Source of the DNA: Pyropia haitanensis
Lineage: Eukaryota > Rhodophyta > Bangiophyceae > Bangiales > Bangiaceae
Direction: 5' to 3'
Assembly (NCBI GenBank): GCA_008729055.1
Contig: SDUX01000002.1
Span: 2,755,874-2,819,873 of the forward strand
DNA length: 64,000 nt
A program made the translations under genes and the position numbers. The notes beneath the pieces are model-generated. The model was not told the DNA's origin and made no database searches. It saw nothing but the letters and a program-made list of their open reading frames with translations. This document shows positions 44,922 through 54,400 of this stretch, piece by piece (within the stretch, counting starts at the first letter, position 1; every line of letters starts with the position of its first letter).

Positions 44922-46182
44922 AGGGTCGCCACCAGCGTGTCCCCGCGGATGCCCGGCGGGAAGGTGAGCTTGGCGGGCGCCCGCCCCGACGGGCACGCGC
45001 CGCGCAGCACGGCGGGCAGGTGCGGGAGCGCGCCGAGGGCGAGGTCCGGCAGCGCCAGCTCGGCGAGCGGCCGCGGCCGGGTCAGGAGCGCGCCGAGCAG
45101 CGCGACGCCCCCAAAGTGGCAGCCGCCCACGTCGAGCGTGGCGAGCCGCGGGAACGGCACCGCCGCCTTGGCCGCCGCCGCCGCCGCCGCCCCGCGCCGC
45201 CGCCGCGGGGACGGCTCGTCCCAGCAGTCGACGAGCCGCAGCGTCGTGACGCCCCCCACCGGCGCGGCCAGCGCGGCCACGTCCGCGACGGACAGGCCGA
45301 CGCCCGACAGGGCGAGCGTGCGGAGGGCGGGGAGGGGCGGCGTCGCGGCGGCCCAGCCGCGGCGCAGCGCGGCGCCGTCGACGGCCCAGCCGAGCGAGTC
45401 GAAAAAGGGGGCCTGCAGGTGCAGCGCCGCCAGCGTCGGCGACAGGGAGCGGAACAGCCGCCGCAGGGCCGCGTGGGGGGACAGCGGCGGCCGCCGCCGC
45501 CGCCCACGTCCGCCACGGCGGCCGTCGCCGTCACCGCTGCCGCCGCCGCTGCCGCCGCTGCCGCCGCCGCTGCCGCTGCTGCTGCCGCCGCTGCCGCTGC
45601 TGCTGCCGCCGCCCCAGCCGCTGTCCGCGTCGTCGCTGCTGCTGTCGCTGCTGCTGTCGACGCCGCTGCCGCCGCCGCTGCTGCTGTCGTCACTGCTGTC
45701 GGGCCGACCGCCGGTCACGCCGTCGCCCACCGCGCCAACGCTCAGCACCTCGAGCGGCCAGCCGCCGACCAGCGGCAGGAGCGGCAGGCCGAGCGGCGCG
45801 CCGACCAGCGTAAAGGACCGCAAGCGTCCGCCCCTGCACCCCCGCCCCCACCCATCGCCTCCCCCCCCCCCCCCACATCCGGCGCCGCCGCCGCCGCCGC
45901 GGCTGCCGACACCAGCTGGAACACCACCAGCGGCTTGACCCACGCGGCACACCCGTCCGCGGCGGCGGTCACCCCCCGCACCCCCCCCCGCGCCATCGCC
46001 CCCCCCCTCCCCCCCACCGCGGCGGCCTCCTCATGGTGCGTGCACACCACCGGGTCGTCCGCGTCAAACGCAATGGCCAGCCGGCGGAGGGCGGGGAGCT
46101 TGGGCACCGCCGCCGCCAGCCGCGCCGCCCGCTGCAGGTACCGGTGGACGGCCGAGGTGGCGACGGGCGCGGGGGGCGGCGC

Positions 46183-46213
<31 letters not shown>

Positions 46214-47027
46214 CGCGCACCATTGTTGCCGACGCGGCGGCGGCGGGCGCGCCCGCCCAGGGCGCCACGCCCAGTGTGGCGCTCCTCAACGTCAGCGTCC
46301 CCGCCGTCGGCGTCGTCCTCGTGGAACGTGACGGCCAGGCCGGTAATGGCCGCCGCGTACGCGGCGGCCCAGCGGGTGGCCACGCACGCGGCGGGGCGCG
46401 CCCGCCGTAGGGTGCCGCGCGTCAGCAGCGGCGTGGCGGGGGGGGGAAGCGCCCCGTCAATGGCGGCCGCGGCGGCCGCGTCGGGCGCGTCGGCGGCGAG
46501 GAGCGCAAACAGGTGGACAAAGACCTAGGGACACGCAGTCAACAGCAGCGGCTGGGGGGGAAGGGGGGGGCCCCACCCGCCGGTGGACACACCCGCAGCG
46601 GCAAGCGGCAGGGCGCGGGTTAGCTACGCCGCGCGGGGAACCATCTTGGACGGGGGAGCCGCCGCCGACGTTGGCCGACGCGCCCTTGTACGCCCAGCCC
46701 ACCCCCCCTCTGCCGTGGAACGTGGAGCCTGGCGGCGCCGCCGCCGACGGCGGGCGCCCGCGCCACCCAGCCCTCCCCGCCCGCCCCGCCCCCCCCCCCC
46801 CGCCCCCGCTGGCCGACACCCGCCGCGTCCGCGGCGGCTGTCGCCCTTCCCCCCCCTCCCCCCCCATTCACCGGCCACCAAAAGAAGGACACGCAGCGTA
46901 CGGCAGCGAGCAGCTCGTCGGGGAGGTCGGCAATGGTGGCCCGGCGGGGGGCGGCGGCGCGGGCGGCACCCGCCGACGCCGGCCGGCCGGCGGCGGCGGC
47001 GGCGGCGGCGGCGCCACGGCGGGGCAT
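44451..47027 (-). CDS. F-box/leucine-rich-repeat protein, 1 intron
   Basis: Exon 1 is 47027-46902 (42 codons, phase 0), with donor gtacgc; the acceptor ctag precedes 46524. The spliced N-terminus gives IADLPDELLAA joined to VFVHLFALLAAD, then TRGTLRRARPAACVATRWAAAY: an F-box, which binds Skp1 in SCF ubiquitin ligases. Leucine-rich repeats follow, such as LPALRRLAIAFD, LPALRTLALSGVGLS, VTTLRLVDCWD, FPRLATLDVGGCHF, LAELALPDLAL, VTHLVLRLSSL and LRRLTLVGGDVT, ending RPDVQVWFV at 44451. A Ser/Gly/Asp-rich segment interrupts the repeats (about 45520-45710). The frame changes at a 14-C run (45861-45874) and again at C runs 44585-44604. Substrate recruitment for ubiquitination is inferred from architecture. 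Confidence 0.8.
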
Positions 47028-47833
47028 GGCGGCCACGCCCCACCGTGCGGCGTGCCACCGAGAAGGGGGAAGAGGGGAGGAGGGGGGGGGCAGGGCGAAA
47101 GGACCGCGGCGCCAACCGATGAGGGGGGTGGGGTGTGCGGTAGACGGCGAGAAAGGGAACACCGACAGCAGCGTGCATACCCGCGGCGTAGAGACTGGAG
47201 AGGGCTACGACCACCGTAAAATCCAATCGTACCAACCAGGGGTTGTCAATCGTCCTTATTTCATGCATAGTTGCGCGTACCTTTTAAGCCCAGATGGCCG
47301 GGCTTGGACTAATTGGATCCGTGTACGCGGTTGCCGCCTGTTCATCGCCTGAAGAGAAGTGCGCTCCATCCCATTTTCACCGAAAAGTTGTACGCTGGAG
47401 GTCGAGTCGGGCAAAAAGAATCGAATAAACTGCACAGTGTACAATGAATATCAACCACGTCAACGTCGAGCGCTTACCCTCCTTTCGGTGGAGACAAGGA
47501 GTCTGGACACACTTGAGCGGACAACTGTGGAGAAGAAGTACGCTCGACCGGCAATGTCATGGACGCAGTAGGGCCGGATAGCGATGGTGGGACGGCTCGG
47601 CTATATCGCCATGGGCGGGGGCCCTCCCCCCCTCGCCCACGCCGCGGGTCGGCAGCCACAGTCGTCGTCGCCCCCTCGAATGGCCGGCCGAGTGCATCCC
47701 CCAGGCCTCCTGTCTTCCTGTGGGTGGTAGCTGGTCCCTCGTGGGGCGGAGGTGGCGGCGGCGGCGGCGGAGGTGACGACGCCGTCCTCCTCCCCCCATT
47801 TGTGTCCGGGTTGTGGTGCGGTATGCGCCGACT
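47028..47833. other. Upstream region of the F-box gene
   Basis: About 800 bp, AT-richer between 47200 and 47560. It holds the F-box promoter. No coding frame shows recognisable features; a short GGC tract lies at 47750-47770. Confidence 0.4.
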
Positions 47834-48431
47834 GCGCTGTGGTGCTTAAAGGGAGGTTCAGGAATCGGCCCGAAATCGTGTTTGCGGGTTGCGCACTCGT
47901 TTGTGGACCCCCTCTCACGGTACGATGCGCCTCGATTTTCTCTATTTTTTTTGCCTATCTCCTGTGGTCGTGCCGTCGGTCGACATACACCCTGCGTACC
48001 ACCATTACGTGAAGGACCGTGAGCAGAGCTACAAGAGCATGTCAAAGAGCAGGGTGTATGTCGCCTGACCATTACCGTCCTGTGCGCCCCACAGCAGCTG
48101 TCAAAAACACCCCGCAGAAAATTGTGGAATCCACAAAAAACCTGTGGACGGGGCCTCAGAACACGTATTCCCCCTGGAAGCCGCCGGGCCTTCAAGAGTA
48201 CTGATTGGCTTGTGACCGAGGGACCCACGCGTGCTGAGTGGTGATTGGCTGATGCACTCGAGTGCCGCGCTGTGTTCCGCAAAATTTTGCACATGGCCCA
48301 CAGCGGATCCGCAAAATCCGAGAGAAAACGCGTTCCACAGCCGTCCTGGCCACCGTCTGTGGACTCGTCTGCGGGCCCCGCAACAGGTCAAAACAGGCTT
48401 TTCCTGAACCTCCCTTTAAGCACCACAGCGC
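47834..48431. mobile_element. Non-autonomous element with perfect 31-bp TIRs (598 bp)
   Basis: The inverted repeats at 47834-47864 and 48401-48431 are identical over 31 bases (they start gcgctgtggtgcttaaaggg). Weaker inverted similarity continues inside (gcggg, gactcgt/cgagtcc). The interior of 536 bp has no convincing gene. No target-site duplication is evident directly outside. It lies 245 bp to the left of the large KDZ element and shares no terminal sequence with it. Confidence 0.8.
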
Positions 48432-48676
48432 TGGGCCAGCGTTCGCCTCGCCGGTCGGTAGCGGTGCGGCTGGCGCAGGTGGGACTGCTTTCAGTGAGTG
48501 ATCTGAGGTGGAGAGTACGCTCACAGCCAGCCTCGGGGTTCTGCAGTCGAGTGGTCCGGGATAAAACGTGAGCCCGAAAAGTCACTCTTGAAGACTGGTC
48601 CAGAAAGTGTGCGCATGGCTCGCTCCTCAAACGGTCACATGCGCGGTCGCTTGCTAATTTGTATATAGAAAGACAA

Positions 48677-48775
48677 CCCCAGGTATGCATGCTCCAGAGC
48701 AGGCGCAGGAGGGGTATCGGGCATACCGCACTGAGCGCCTCTCTGAGGGGGACGGGCACAGGATGCATACCTGCC
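48677..48775 (+). repeat. Left terminal inverted repeat of the KDZ element
   Basis: Three blocks match the inverse of 62767-62863 in the same order and at nearly the same spacing: ccccaggtatgcat (13 of 14), ggggtatcgggcatacc (15 of 16 from the second half), and tgcatacctgcc (12 of 12). Sequence between blocks is not conserved. The shared heptamer gcatacc (or its inverse ggtatgc) occurs in every block, which suggests repeated binding sites for one DNA-binding protein. Confidence 0.78.
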
Positions 48776-49094
48776 TCACTGCCTGGAATCGGCCCATCGA
48801 CAGCCACTCAATCAATAATCTACGGAGGCTCAGACGCCCTGTCGTGTAAACCACAGCGATCCGAATCCATAGCGTGGGCGACTGGGGCCAGTCGGTTGGG
48901 CAATCTGACTGCTCGAATGCGCGCTGCGTCAGTCGGTGAACACGCGATGCTTTGCCAACACTGTCGATCTGGCAGGGCGGGTGCACACCGTTTGGTCATT
49001 TGAAATGATCAATTGAGAGCTACTGTCCCACATCCCGTGTGCGGGCCACCACATCTGGGGCGTCGCAGGCCACCCATTCATCGCTCCCCGCCTG
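48776..49094. other. Left subterminal spacer of the KDZ element
   Basis: 320 bp of mixed composition without a gene. It includes cacagcgatccgaatcc, which is loosely matched by the inverse of sequence just inside the right TIR (agcggtccgaatc). Confidence 0.4.
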
Positions 49095-49940
49095 CCGCCG
49101 CCCTGGTCGCTGGCCGTCGCCGCCGTCGCTGGCCGTCGCCGCCGTCGCTGGCCGTCGCCGCCGTCGCTGGCCGTCGCCGCCGTCGCCCGCCGTCGCCGCC
49201 GTCGCCCGCCGTCGCCGCCGTCGCTGGCCGTCGCCGCGGTCGCCGGCCGCCGCCGCGGTCGCCGGCCGCCGCCGCGGTCGCCGGCCTCCGCCGCGGTCGC
49301 CGGCCGCCGCCGCGGTCGCCGGCCGCCGCCGCGGTCGCCGGCCGCCGCCGCGGTCGCCGGCAGTCGCCGCCGTCGCTGGCCGTCGCCGCGGTCGCCGGCG
49401 GTCGCCGCCGTCGTTGGCCGTCGCCCCGGTCGCTGGCCGTCGCCGCCGTCGCTGGCCGTCGCCGCCGTCGCTGGCCGTCGCCGCCGTCGCTGGCCGTCGC
49501 CGCGGTCGCCGGCCGCCGCCGCGGTCGCCGGCCGCTGCCGCGGTCGCCGGCCGCTGCCGCGGTCGCCGGCCGCTGCCGCGGTCGCCGGCCGCTGCCGCGG
49601 TCGCCGGCCGCTGCCGCGGTCGCCGGCCGCTGCCGCGGTCGCCGGCCGCTGCCGCGGTCGCCGGCCGCTGCCGCGGTCGCCGGCCGCCGCCGCGGTCGCC
49701 GGCCGCCGCCGCGGTCGCCGGCCGCCGCCGCGGTCGCCGGCCGCCGCCGCGGTCGCCGGCCGCCGCCGCGGTCGCCGGCCGCCGCCGCGGTCGCCGGCCG
49801 CCGCCGCGGTCGCCGGCCGCCGCCGCGGTCGCCGGCCGCCGCCGCGGTCGCCGGCAGTCGCCGCCGTCGCCAGCAGTCGCCACGTTCGCCGGGCGTCGCC
49901 GCGGTCGCCGGGCGTCGCCGCGGTAGCTGGCCGTCGCGTC
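49095..49940 (+). repeat. 19-bp minisatellite, about 44 copies
   Basis: The dominant unit is ggtcgccggccgccgccgc; variants have ctggccgtc or gctgcc in the middle and cluster in blocks (left end ctggccgtc type, centre gctgcc type, right end pure type). Because 19 is not a multiple of 3, the array reads through all frames in turn, so several long frames are open on both strands with a 19-residue period. They are not genes. The array lies upstream of the transposase start. Confidence 0.9.
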
Positions 49941-50518
49941 CATTGCTGGCCGTCGCTTTCCTTCTTGCCGATCGGTGGCGAGATCTCCCACCTGTAGCGC
50001 GGCAAGGCGTGGCGCCGGCGGCTGGGCGCCCGTGGCGCCGGCGGCTGGGCGCCCGCGGCGCCGGCGGCGCTCCCGGCCGTGTGTGCGGCGCGCTCTCCGC
50101 GCTGACGGCTGGGCACGTGGCGCTGTGGGTGCCGATCACCGTGGTGCTGTCCGGTGCGGGTGGCTGTGGCCCCCAGCCAGCCGATCTACGTATCTGCCGC
50201 GGCCGGGGGCGCCGTTCGCTGCCGCCACAGCCGACTGGCGTTGGGTGTCGGTGGCTTGGCGCACGCTGCCGCCTCGGCAATGCGCCCTCGGCCGGTTGGT
50301 CTGGGCCGTCGCCGCGGCTGCTGCTATGCACAAGGGACCGTACGTGCCTCTCGCTGCCGCCGTCGTCCACCGCTGCTGCGGCACGGCACGGCTGCATCCG
50401 GCATCCATCAGCCGATTGACGTGGACGCCTCCCGCCAGCCGTGCGGCAGGGCACGTCGGCGACGTCAAGGCCCGCTCGGCAACGGCTCGAAGCTTTGGCG
50501 CTAGGTCGTTAAGACGCG

Positions 50519-53500
50519 ATGGACAGGTCGCAGCGTCCGGGTGCCGTTCTCGACGTCGTCAAGGTCGGTGACGTGGACGTTCTTTTTGCTGATCCTGACG
50601 CTCTTTGCGGCAGCGAGCGTGGCGCCGCTGCGGGTAAAGCGGCGGCTAGAGGGCCCAAGCTTTTGGCTACGTGGAAGGGCGCTGAGGTCTGCGACGTTGG
50701 TGTGGATGACCTGCTGGGGCCGACGTATGAAGAGATGGGCCGGCAGCCGCTACGCGACTGGAAGAACGCACCTGTTGGTGACTGGCCCACGCTCTCTGCG
50801 GCCTCCGATCCTTGGGACGACCCGTCGTCCTCATTTTCTCTCAACGGCGGTGGCAGTGCTGGTGGGGCTTCTGACGCGCCACCGCAATCTGCAGATGCGG
50901 AAGATGCCGTGTCGGACGATGGCGGTGAAGTACATGCCGACAAGGGCGCTGGTGGTGGAGCAGAACGTGGGGCGACGCAGCAGAAGGCGCGCCGCTCTCG
51001 CAGAGCTGGCACGGGGCGCGCCCGCGGGGAGGCTCTGGACGTGCGGGCGTCTTTCGAGGACATCATCTTTGTGCTGTTTTGCCGCCAGCTGATTGCTACC
51101 CTCAAGCTGCGTGATGGCGTCGATGCCGAAAGCGAGAACCTGCTCAAGCTGACCATCGCCCGGCTGATCACCGAGCGCGCAAAGTACCCGCGTCTGTCTA
51201 ACAAGGTTCTGTCCACCAAGGCATGGACTCTGCGGCGCAGCGGCTGCGTGGGCGCCATTGTGCAGTTCAAAGACAAGGGGGCGAAGGACAACACCGCCCG
51301 CGACTGCAGCATCGCCGTCGAGGTGTCGCTGACGGCTGATGATGTGCCCGTCGTCACGTGCAGCCGCGGGGAGGAGGATTGCCAGCGGGACGGCTGCGCT
51401 CATGGCGACGCTGTCGTTAGCGCCCTGCAGCGCGTGCAGGCCTGCGCTGGAATGGGGCTGGTCGACGTGCTCGGCACTCTGAGCGAGGACCTGCGCGTAT
51501 CTGCCATGAACCAGGGCATAGCCGTGCTGTACGGCAAGCGCCTCTGTGTCGTGCGGCGGGAGGGCGGCAGCTGGCCATTTGCCGTCGTCAGGCGAAAGCG
51601 GAACGGGATGTGGCTGTGCCACGCATGCACCCAAGGACCCAGCGTGTGCACCCACGCGCAGGCGGCAAGGGACGCCGGCAACAATGACCAGTCCGAGGCA
51701 TCCGGCGACGATGGCGCCATCAACGGCTTGGGTCGCCGCGGGCAGCGGCGTGGCAACCTCATCTACTCGGTCCAGCCGAGGCCTCTGGTGCCCTCCCAAA
51801 ACAGCCAGGCCAAGCACGCGGAGGTCCTTAGAGCGGCGGCGCTGGGCAAAAGGGTCATCATCCAAGCACCAAGGAGGTGCCTGACGTGCAACCGCAAGCG
51901 GCCGCGGGGCATCCCGCGCACGATGCTGTCCGGTGTCATTGAGTTTGGTACGGGCGCAGTCGCGTCGGCCGTTGGGTACTGGAGGTGCGTGAGCTGCAAG
52001 CGGACATGCGTGCAAGAGGGGCTGGAGGAGGGGCTGGTCATGTGCTCGCAATATACCGCCTACACGGAGGTCTTTCTTTTCGAGGCGGCCGTCAACCTGG
52101 CGCGCAACGCCTCTTCCCTGACGTCTACCTACGATCTACGCGCGGCCTTCCACCAGCTCTCCAAGGAGCACACCCTCCCGGCGTCGCTGGACCGGCTGCG
52201 CTCGTTGCCCCTCTTCCGCTCCACGGTGCTGCTCTACATCTATCTGGTCATCCAGGGACTGCCCAGTGCTCTCAGCACCTGCGCGGTCTGCGCGCGGGCA
52301 GACGGCAGTCTACGCTTCATCTGCTTCGACGGACTGCAGCTTGGTTTCAAGCTGCGGTACCGGACCCCCTTCAAGCGCATTGCCATCAAGCTGTCGCCCA
52401 TCCACCGCGCCACCATCATGGCGCAGATGATCTCGGACTCGGCGGTTGCCCGGGCGTTGGGCTCTGTCCTGTCCGTTGCCACCACGGATCACGAGGCTGT
52501 ACGGGAGAAGGCGGTGCAGAACCTGACGGCCGTGCGGGGCCACATCATGGCCTTGATCATTCTGAGCGGGGACGTCAAGGTGCCAGGCGAGGCGGTCAAC
52601 CTGGCCGGCGCGACGCCGCACGCTAGCGGCCGGTCGCGCTTCCGCGGGTGGGACCCTGAGACGGACGGCGGCGTGCACGGAGCGCTTATTGTTTTCCTCC
52701 GTGAGCTTTTCCGCTGTGGCCGAGCCGCGCGCAAGGTCGCCCTGACCGTGGCCGGTGCGAAACGCACCCTCAGGCGAAAGGTCCCGCAGGTCCTGATGGA
52801 CCACATCAACGGCGTCATTGCCAAGGGGGACATGGACGCCAGCAGCGGCTCCGAAGGCAGCGACGAGGATGACAAGGCGGGGAGCCCACAGCCGCGGCGC
52901 GTGGACCTGCGTGCCTGCTCCCAGGCCGTGGGCAACCCGAGTCTACTCGACGCTGGGGGTGCGGCCGGCCAACGGCGACGCGATGGCGCTCTGCTGCGGA
53001 TCATCCCCTCCATTCCCTCCACTGCGGCATCGACGGCAGACCTCGTCGACTTTACTCGTGCCGTTGTTGTTGATCCTGTTGTTGTGTGGGCGCCAGGTGG
53101 GGACTGGAGTGGAGTGCATATGCTGGTGGCGGCGCTCGTCGCGCGGCCCTTTGACCAATACGCCCTTGAACAGGCCACCCGTCATCATCAAGTAAGGGGC
53201 CAGCGGCTGCTGTACGGGGCCATCAGCGCGCTCTACCCAGCGTTGTGCACCCAGCCGCGCGTGCGGGACATCCTCGTCAACGTGCTGTGCGCGCTGTGTG
53301 AGACTAACGAGCGCTATGAGGCGTTTGTCCGCGACGACGCGGTCCAGGTCTTGACATCCAGCACGGACGGCCGCCTGAAGGTGGCCACCGCGGAGGAGAT
53401 GGCGGCCGCGGACCCGACGGCGACATTCCACCCCGTGGAGTATACCAAGAGCTGGCTGGAGGTGCCGGCCTCGGTGGAGCGGTACCAGTCACTGTACGGT

Positions 53501-54400
53501 CTGCGTGCGGCGCAGGCCAACAACTTTCTCCTGACGGGTGAGTGGGCACCCAGCTTCCCTCCCGTGCGGGCCATCCCCGACTTCCTCGCCGCTGCTGGCG
53601 TGGCGGAAGATCGCCCCGAGTGCAACCATGTGATGGGGCAGGAGAACCAGTTCACCGGGGGCACCTTCTCGGCGTCATGCACGTGCTCTCACCCCAAGAC
53701 TGTTGGCGTTGTCGTGCTGGACGGCTCTGAAGGGCAGCGCATGCCCATCGAGTTTGTGGCGCAGCGGATGGTGACAATGCCGGACGCCATCATCTATGAT
53801 TTTGCGTGTGCAGCACTAAAGACGTCGTTGGCGCGGCTGCCCCTCCTTGCACTGATTATCACGTTCCTGGTGGACCGCTTCCACTGGTTCATGAACCATG
53901 TTTGGTGCAGCAAGGCTATGAACCCGGACTCGTACGCGGCGGCCGATGGGCAGAACACGTCGGCGTCGGAAGAGCGCAACGCGGCGTCCCGACGGCTGCA
54001 AAACTTCCTTCGGCTTGTCAACCAGCGCAACTTCATTTTATTTACGGTGTACCAGCAAGCCGTCGGCAATGCCATCGCGATGCACCGCGACGTGCACACA
54101 CCCAAGATGGAGGACAGGTGGCCTCTCTGGTACCGGAAGAAGTTTGTGGACGGCGTCGCCGCACCGGTCGGCGACGCGACCAACGATGGGGCTGCCCCGG
54201 TCCCCGGTCAACTTCCCCAGAACAAGGGGGAGGACGCGCAGGGAGAGGAGGAGGATGCCCAAGACTCGGGCCAAGGCCGCGTGGAGGAAAGCGGGGAGGA
54301 GGCTGGGGGGGTGTCGCATGTCGAGGAGAGCGACGAGCGCTCGGGGACGGGCGGTCAAGGGGACCCAGCGCAGAGCAAGTCGGAGGAGAGCGAGGGATAG
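50519..54400 (+). CDS. KDZ/Zisupton-type transposase with SWIM-like and CxxC zinc clusters
   Basis: 1,293 residues, start ATG 50519, no interruption. The N-terminal 170 residues are acidic and low complexity. A SWIM-like zinc motif is at W365-LC367HAC370...C377-T-H379. A cysteine cluster follows: C454/C457 (CLTC) and C490/C493 (CVSC) with C497 and C508 nearby. The catalytic region is C-terminal: D1094 (IIYDFACAAL), D1119 with H1122 and H1127 (LVDRFHWFMNHVWC) and E1151/E1152 (SASEERNAASRRLQNFL). This is the arrangement of the RNase H-like KDZ superfamily (YD..C, DxFH..xH..C, late E). A CNHVMG...CTC segment lies just before it. An acidic tail ends the protein. It should cut and join transposon ends. 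The family call rests on motifs and is fairly sure; individual catalytic residues are inferred. Confidence 0.8.
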   Translation: MDRSQRPGAVLDVVKVGDVDVLFADPDALCGSERGAAAGKAAARGPKLLATWKGAEVCDVGVDDLLGPTYEEMGRQPLRDWKNAPVGDWPTLSAASDPWDDPSSSFSLNGGGSAGGASDAPPQSADAEDAVSDDGGEVHADKGAGGGAERGATQQKARRSRRAGTGRARGEALDVRASFEDIIFVLFCRQLIATLKLRDGVDAESENLLKLTIARLITERAKYPRLSNKVLSTKAWTLRRSGCVGAIVQFKDKGAKDNTARDCSIAVEVSLTADDVPVVTCSRGEEDCQRDGCAHGDAVVSALQRVQACAGMGLVDVLGTLSEDLRVSAMNQGIAVLYGKRLCVVRREGGSWPFAVVRRKRNGMWLCHACTQGPSVCTHAQAARDAGNNDQSEASGDDGAINGLGRRGQRRGNLIYSVQPRPLVPSQNSQAKHAEVLRAAALGKRVIIQAPRRCLTCNRKRPRGIPRTMLSGVIEFGTGAVASAVGYWRCVSCKRTCVQEGLEEGLVMCSQYTAYTEVFLFEAAVNLARNASSLTSTYDLRAAFHQLSKEHTLPASLDRLRSLPLFRSTVLLYIYLVIQGLPSALSTCAVCARADGSLRFICFDGLQLGFKLRYRTPFKRIAIKLSPIHRATIMAQMISDSAVARALGSVLSVATTDHEAVREKAVQNLTAVRGHIMALIILSGDVKVPGEAVNLAGATPHASGRSRFRGWDPETDGGVHGALIVFLRELFRCGRAARKVALTVAGAKRTLRRKVPQVLMDHINGVIAKGDMDASSGSEGSDEDDKAGSPQPRRVDLRACSQAVGNPSLLDAGGAAGQRRRDGALLRIIPSIPSTAASTADLVDFTRAVVVDPVVVWAPGGDWSGVHMLVAALVARPFDQYALEQATRHHQVRGQRLLYGAISALYPALCTQPRVRDILVNVLCALCETNERYEAFVRDDAVQVLTSSTDGRLKVATAEEMAAADPTATFHPVEYTKSWLEVPASVERYQSLYGLRAAQANNFLLTGEWAPSFPPVRAIPDFLAAAGVAEDRPECNHVMGQENQFTGGTFSASCTCSHPKTVGVVVLDGSEGQRMPIEFVAQRMVTMPDAIIYDFACAALKTSLARLPLLALIITFLVDRFHWFMNHVWCSKAMNPDSYAAADGQNTSASEERNAASRRLQNFLRLVNQRNFILFTVYQQAVGNAIAMHRDVHTPKMEDRWPLWYRKKFVDGVAAPVGDATNDGAAPVPGQLPQNKGEDAQGEEEDAQDSGQGRVEESGEEAGGVSHVEESDERSGTGGQGDPAQSKSEESEG

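Noticed and set aside
49095..49940. CRISPR array
   Set aside because: Units are directly adjacent with no unique spacers, and the host is clearly a eukaryote.
49013..50454. Several 300-460-codon frames on both strands across the 19-bp array
   Set aside because: All are the same 19-bp unit read in three frames, giving a 19-residue period on both strands. This is an arithmetic effect of the unit length.
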